NCBI RefSeq assembly: GCF_013155295.1
Contig: NZ_JABJXT010000006.1
Span: forward strand, 1 to 64,000
From: Pseudogemmobacter hezensis
GTDB taxonomy: Bacteria; Pseudomonadota; Alphaproteobacteria; Rhodobacterales; Rhodobacteraceae
DNA length: 64,000 nt
Direction of reading: 5' to 3'
Part shown: positions 61,174 to 64,000 of the stretch, piece by piece
Numbering within the stretch: position 1 is the first letter of the stretch
Layout: every line of letters starts with the position of its first letter
Notes under the pieces: generated by a model
What the model saw: only the letters and a program-made list of their open reading frames with translations
What the model was told of the DNA's origin: nothing
The model's database searches: none
Translations under genes and position numbers: made by a program

Positions 61174-61259
61174 GCCGGGGACTGAGCAGGGGCCCCTGAG
61201 CCGGGGGCAGGGAGGGGGGGGCAGAGAGCGGGCGACAGCGTGCCCCCGGGCGCCCGCTG

Positions 61260-62648
61260 TCAGCGCCCGGTCAGGCGATTGGCCAGCCCGGCAAAAACAG
61301 AGGTCTTTGTGCTGCCCGAACGCGCCTCTCGGGCGTCGGCCAGATGATAAAGCCGATACATCCCATGCACGCCCAGCCAGCGCAGCGGTTCGATCTCCCA
61401 TTTGCGGGGACGGCGGTTGACCCAGGGCAGGCTGGTGCGCTCTGTCTCACGGTCAAGCACCAGATCGGCAAGCGTCTGGCCCGAGAAATTTGAGGTCGAG
61501 ACGCCAAGCCCGACATAGCCCCCCGCCCAGCCGATGCCGGTTTTCGGATCCAGCCCGGCGGTGGTGCACCAGTCGCGCGGCACCCCCAGAACGCCGCACC
61601 AGGCATGCTCGATCTTAACGTTTTTGGTTTGTGGCAACATGCGGTGCAGGATGGCGGTCAGCGCCTCGACGGTCGCAGGCTGGGTCTGGCCGTTCACATC
61701 GGTTTTCGAGCCAAAGCGGTAAGGCACGCCACGCCCGCCCATGGCGATGCGGTTGTCTGCCGTGCGCTGCGCATAGCAATAGGCGTGGCTGGCATCGGCA
61801 AGCAGCTGATATTTCTGCCATCCTATCTCATCCCACAGGCTTTCTGGCAGGGGTTCCGTCACGATCTGGGCCGAGTTCAGCGGCAGCCACTCACGCTTTT
61901 GCCCGGCTATGCCATGGGTGAAACCCTCGGTCGCCCGCACGATCCGCCGCGCCCTGATCGTGCCGCGATCGGTGCTGACCTGGCCCGGCGCAATGGCGGT
62001 CACGCAGGTCTGTTCATAAATGGAGACGCCGCGCCGCTCGACCGCATCGGCCAGGCCGCGCACCAGTTTCGCAGGCTGCACCCGCGCCACCTCGTGCCGC
62101 ACCATCGCGCCATGGGCATTGGCGACCTGGATCCTGGCGCTGGCCTCATCGGCCCCGATCAGTTGCAGCCGCGATTGCGGCACCTGCCAGGACATGGCGG
62201 CGGCGTGATCTTGCTGCAGGCGCTGCCACTGGGCCGGGGTCTGGGCGAAAGTCAGGCAGTCGGTCATCAGGAAGTCGCAGTCGATTCCCTCTTTCTGCGT
62301 CACTTTCCCGACCTCGGCGACGGTCTCGCGCAGCATGCGGGCGAAGGTGATCACCCCCTCGCGGCTGCCGGTGGAGAGGTATCGGTCACGGCTCCAGCCG
62401 AACTCGCCCGAGCACCAGCCGCCATTGCGCCCCGAGGCGCCAAAACCGGCAAATTCCTTCTCGACCACCACGATATTCAGCGAGGGTTCGGCCTCTTTCA
62501 GATAATAGGCCGTCCAAAGCCCGGTATATCCGGCCCCGATGATGCAGACATCCGCCTGGATATTTCCAGGCAGCGGCGCCCTGGGCTTCGGCGTGCCGCC
62601 GATATTTTTATACCAGAAAGAGACCCCACCGTTTTGCATCGCCGTCAT
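61260..62648 (-). CDS. FAD-dependent oxidoreductase (PuuB/DAO type)
   Basis: A 462-aa flavoprotein. ADVCIIGAGYTGLWTAYYLKEAEP is the dinucleotide-binding start, FGASGRNGGWCSGEFGW follows as in gamma-glutamylputrescine oxidase-like enzymes, and GWAGGYVGLGVSTSNFSGQTLADLVLD ends the FAD domain. The substrate is an amine or N-methyl amino acid at a guess. ATG 62648 has weak AAAG upstream; ATG 62639 is possible. Confidence 0.85.
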   Translation of the reverse strand: MTAMQNGGVSFWYKNIGGTPKPRAPLPGNIQADVCIIGAGYTGLWTAYYLKEAEPSLNIVVVEKEFAGFGASGRNGGWCSGEFGWSRDRYLSTGSREGVITFARMLRETVAEVGKVTQKEGIDCDFLMTDCLTFAQTPAQWQRLQQDHAAAMSWQVPQSRLQLIGADEASARIQVANAHGAMVRHEVARVQPAKLVRGLADAVERRGVSIYEQTCVTAIAPGQVSTDRGTIRARRIVRATEGFTHGIAGQKREWLPLNSAQIVTEPLPESLWDEIGWQKYQLLADASHAYCYAQRTADNRIAMGGRGVPYRFGSKTDVNGQTQPATVEALTAILHRMLPQTKNVKIEHAWCGVLGVPRDWCTTAGLDPKTGIGWAGGYVGLGVSTSNFSGQTLADLVLDRETERTSLPWVNRRPRKWEIEPLRWLGVHGMYRLYHLADAREARSGSTKTSVFAGLANRLTGR

Positions 62649-62787
62649 ATTCTTTCGCTTTTGTATCCTTTGGGCGCATCCCTTCGGCAGCCGCTCTGGT
62701 CTGAGCGGGGGCGCCATGATGCGCCAGCTTAGGGCCCTGGGGTGGCAGATACCATGACCAGCCACGGACAGGGGGGCGAAAATGCAT

Positions 62788-62820
62788 GCGCCGCCCGCAG
62801 TTCATGCGGGCGGCGCTGAT
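62788..62820. terminator. Terminator of the DUF6778 gene
   Basis: GCGCCGCCCGC and GCGGGCGGCGC flank a 7-nt loop, with T-rich tails (TGATTTTT on plus, TGCATTTTC on minus). Confidence 0.85.
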
Positions 62821-62839
62821 TTTTCAGGCTGATTGTGGC

Positions 62840-63451
62840 TCAGCGACCGAGACGGCTAAAGCTGTTGCGCGGATCCGCGCCATAGCCGCCCAGCCAGTTG
62901 CGGAACACGGTGACCAGATGCTCGGTGATCTCTACCTTCTGGGTAAAACCACGTGCATCGGCATCAGCCGCATCCTGGCCGACAAGGGCTGCAATATCAG
63001 CCTTGATCGGGAATTTCTCGCTGAGCGCCTGGCCCGTACGGCTGTCGAAGATCTGGGCGTCAAAACGAATGTCATGCACGCCGACATTCCCGCCCAGGCC
63101 ACGGGCCTTGGGTGTCAGCGCATGGAATTGGCTAACCACCACACGCAGGGTGACCGGCTGCTTGCCGCGCAGGCCCGAGGTGCCCTCTGCAATCGCCTTG
63201 CGGAAGATCGCCGCGACCTGGGCGTGACGGTCACCGGCCGGATCGCCATGCCAGACGATATCGGCATTCGGCATATAGCTGTTCACCTCAGAAACGCTGA
63301 GTGTGTCGGGCACGATGACCTCGACATTGGCGACGCGCCAGTTTTGCGCGGCACTGCGTTCAACCTGGGTGTAATTGGTTTCAAAATTGCTGCCGCCACA
63401 ACCTGCAAGCATGAGGGCCACACCAAGGGCGGCGGCGATTTTAATCATCAT
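62840..63451 (-). CDS. DUF6778-family lipoprotein
   Basis: A 203-aa lipoprotein (ALGVALMLAGCGGS). The mature part has QNWRVANVEVIVPDTLSVSEVNSYMPNADIVWHGDPAGDRHAQV, which I recognise as the DUF6778 family of Rhodobacteraceae; function unknown. AGGAG lies 10 nt before ATG 63451, and ATG 63448 is equally possible. Confidence 0.75.
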   Translation of the reverse strand: MMIKIAAALGVALMLAGCGGSNFETNYTQVERSAAQNWRVANVEVIVPDTLSVSEVNSYMPNADIVWHGDPAGDRHAQVAAIFRKAIAEGTSGLRGKQPVTLRVVVSQFHALTPKARGLGGNVGVHDIRFDAQIFDSRTGQALSEKFPIKADIAALVGQDAADADARGFTQKVEITEHLVTVFRNWLGGYGADPRNSFSRLGR

Positions 63452-63815
63452 TTCTGCTCTGCTCCTGTTTCGGGCGAATGGCCCTTTGGATCTGAGGTTG
63501 GCCGAGCCGACGAAATATGCGGGCCGTAACCAGATTCTCTGCCGCAGCTATATATGAAAAAGCTGGCAGCTTCATGGCTTTATCACGTCAATACGGGGCA
63601 AATAGCCAGACGAAAAGGGCGGGTCAGGGCGGCGAAACCGGCCTTTTGGGTCGGCCTTCGCGGTTTTCGGGTGGTGAAACACCCTTGGGTTGCAATGCGA
63701 TGCCCCATCGGCCACTCTCGGTTTTGAGATTTGCCCCGGGGCTTTGGCGCGATGGTTCCGGGCGGCACCTGTAACCCGCTTCACGACCGGACCGATCAGG
63801 CCTATATCCCGCTTC
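63452..63815. other. Intergenic interval before the AraC-type gene
   Basis: No gene is supported. It contains an AT-rich patch around 63550-63590 (CTATATATGAAAAAGC) that could hold a promoter, and otherwise nothing recognisable. Confidence 0.4.
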
Positions 63816-64000
63816 ATGCCGAGAAACCGCCTTCACCACCTGGCCTGGCACCATGGGATCGAGCTGTTCGAGGCCGAGTTCAGCAGCCAGACCTTCGCCC
63901 GCCATGCCCATGAGGGCTTTGCCATCGGCGCGATTGCCGAGGGTGCGGGTGGCTATATCTGCCGCGGGGAAAGCATGGTTTTGCCGGCGGGCTCGCTATC
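63816..64000 (+). CDS. AraC-family transcriptional regulator, N-terminal part (runs off window)
   Basis: The first 61 residues read MPRNRLHHLAWHHGIELFEA, then FARHAHEGFAIGAIAEGAGGYICRGESMVLPAGSL. This is the cupin-type sensor domain of AraC regulators (AraC_binding); the helix-turn-helix half is beyond the window. It is probably divergent from the DUF6778 gene with respect to regulation, but no target is apparent. Confidence 0.75.
   Translation, partial: MPRNRLHHLAWHHGIELFEAEFSSQTFARHAHEGFAIGAIAEGAGGYICRGESMVLPAGSL

Noticed and set aside
1-64000. CRISPR array
   Set aside because: The only regular repeats are a 6-bp microsatellite, 27-bp copies of a gene tail and hairpin arrays; none has repeat-spacer structure, and no cas gene is present.

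Overview
The window looks like a chromosomal segment of a GC-rich alphaproteobacterium of the Rhodobacteraceae/Paracoccaceae. The signs are a CcsR/cuckoo small-RNA array behind a DUF1127 gene, an mraZ-led cell-wall cluster with a long structured leader, an Irr-type iron box at bacterioferritin, a CtrA-type TTAA-N7-TTAAC box, DUF6778 and entericidin lipoproteins, and several protein families typical of that group.

Layout. 1-306 is the end of an IS5-family element. 352-767 holds eight hairpins whose loops carry CUCCUCCUCCC on the minus strand; they sit downstream of a DUF1127 gene and pair up as four small RNAs. 1258-2400 is the Fe-S carrier ATPase Mrp. 2.5-3.3 kb is gene-free, with a G-quadruplex-like array and an UpsM-like leader. 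3345-11179 is the dcw cluster mraZ-rsmH-ftsL-ftsI-murE-murF-mraY, which stops at a strong palindromic terminator. 11-15 kb has an OmpA-like lipoprotein, endonuclease III, an unknown exported protein and a PfkB kinase. 15.2-18.6 kb is a zinc-uptake locus, znuA divergent from zur-znuC-znuB. 18.7-27.8 kb holds a membrane-anchored protein, a dimethylglycine/sarcosine dehydrogenase-like enzyme, a GH25 lipoprotein, a D-amino-acid-oxidase-like enzyme, a sulfotransferase-like protein and a pirin. Then come two identical tRNA-Asp genes, ychF, an MFS transporter with a duplicated 3' tail, a GH13 alpha-glucosidase and a degenerate DgoK-like protein. 33.8-36.0 kb is an iron locus (bfr, bfd, imelysin). 36.6-38.5 kb is an AT-richer two-gene islet (GSCFA and SGNH-like). 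It is followed by pyruvate carboxylase, tRNA-Gly, hisB-hisH-hisA-hisF-hisE, metY, a 2-oxoglutarate/Fe(II) oxygenase and lepA. 53.5-61.2 kb is a surface-glycan type locus with two unusual fusion proteins. The end holds another FAD oxidoreductase, a DUF6778 lipoprotein and the start of an AraC-family regulator.

Most genes are housekeeping and form short operons with ATGA overlaps or gaps of a few bases. The least ordinary parts are the small-RNA array, the AT-rich GSCFA islet, the glycan locus with glycosyltransferase-methyltransferase and hydrolase-GT61 fusions, and several non-coding structures: a triple-hairpin cassette between hisB and hisH, a structured leader before metY, a REP-like family, and 27-bp copies of the MFS gene tail. 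All functions come from reading sequence and motifs; no search was run.
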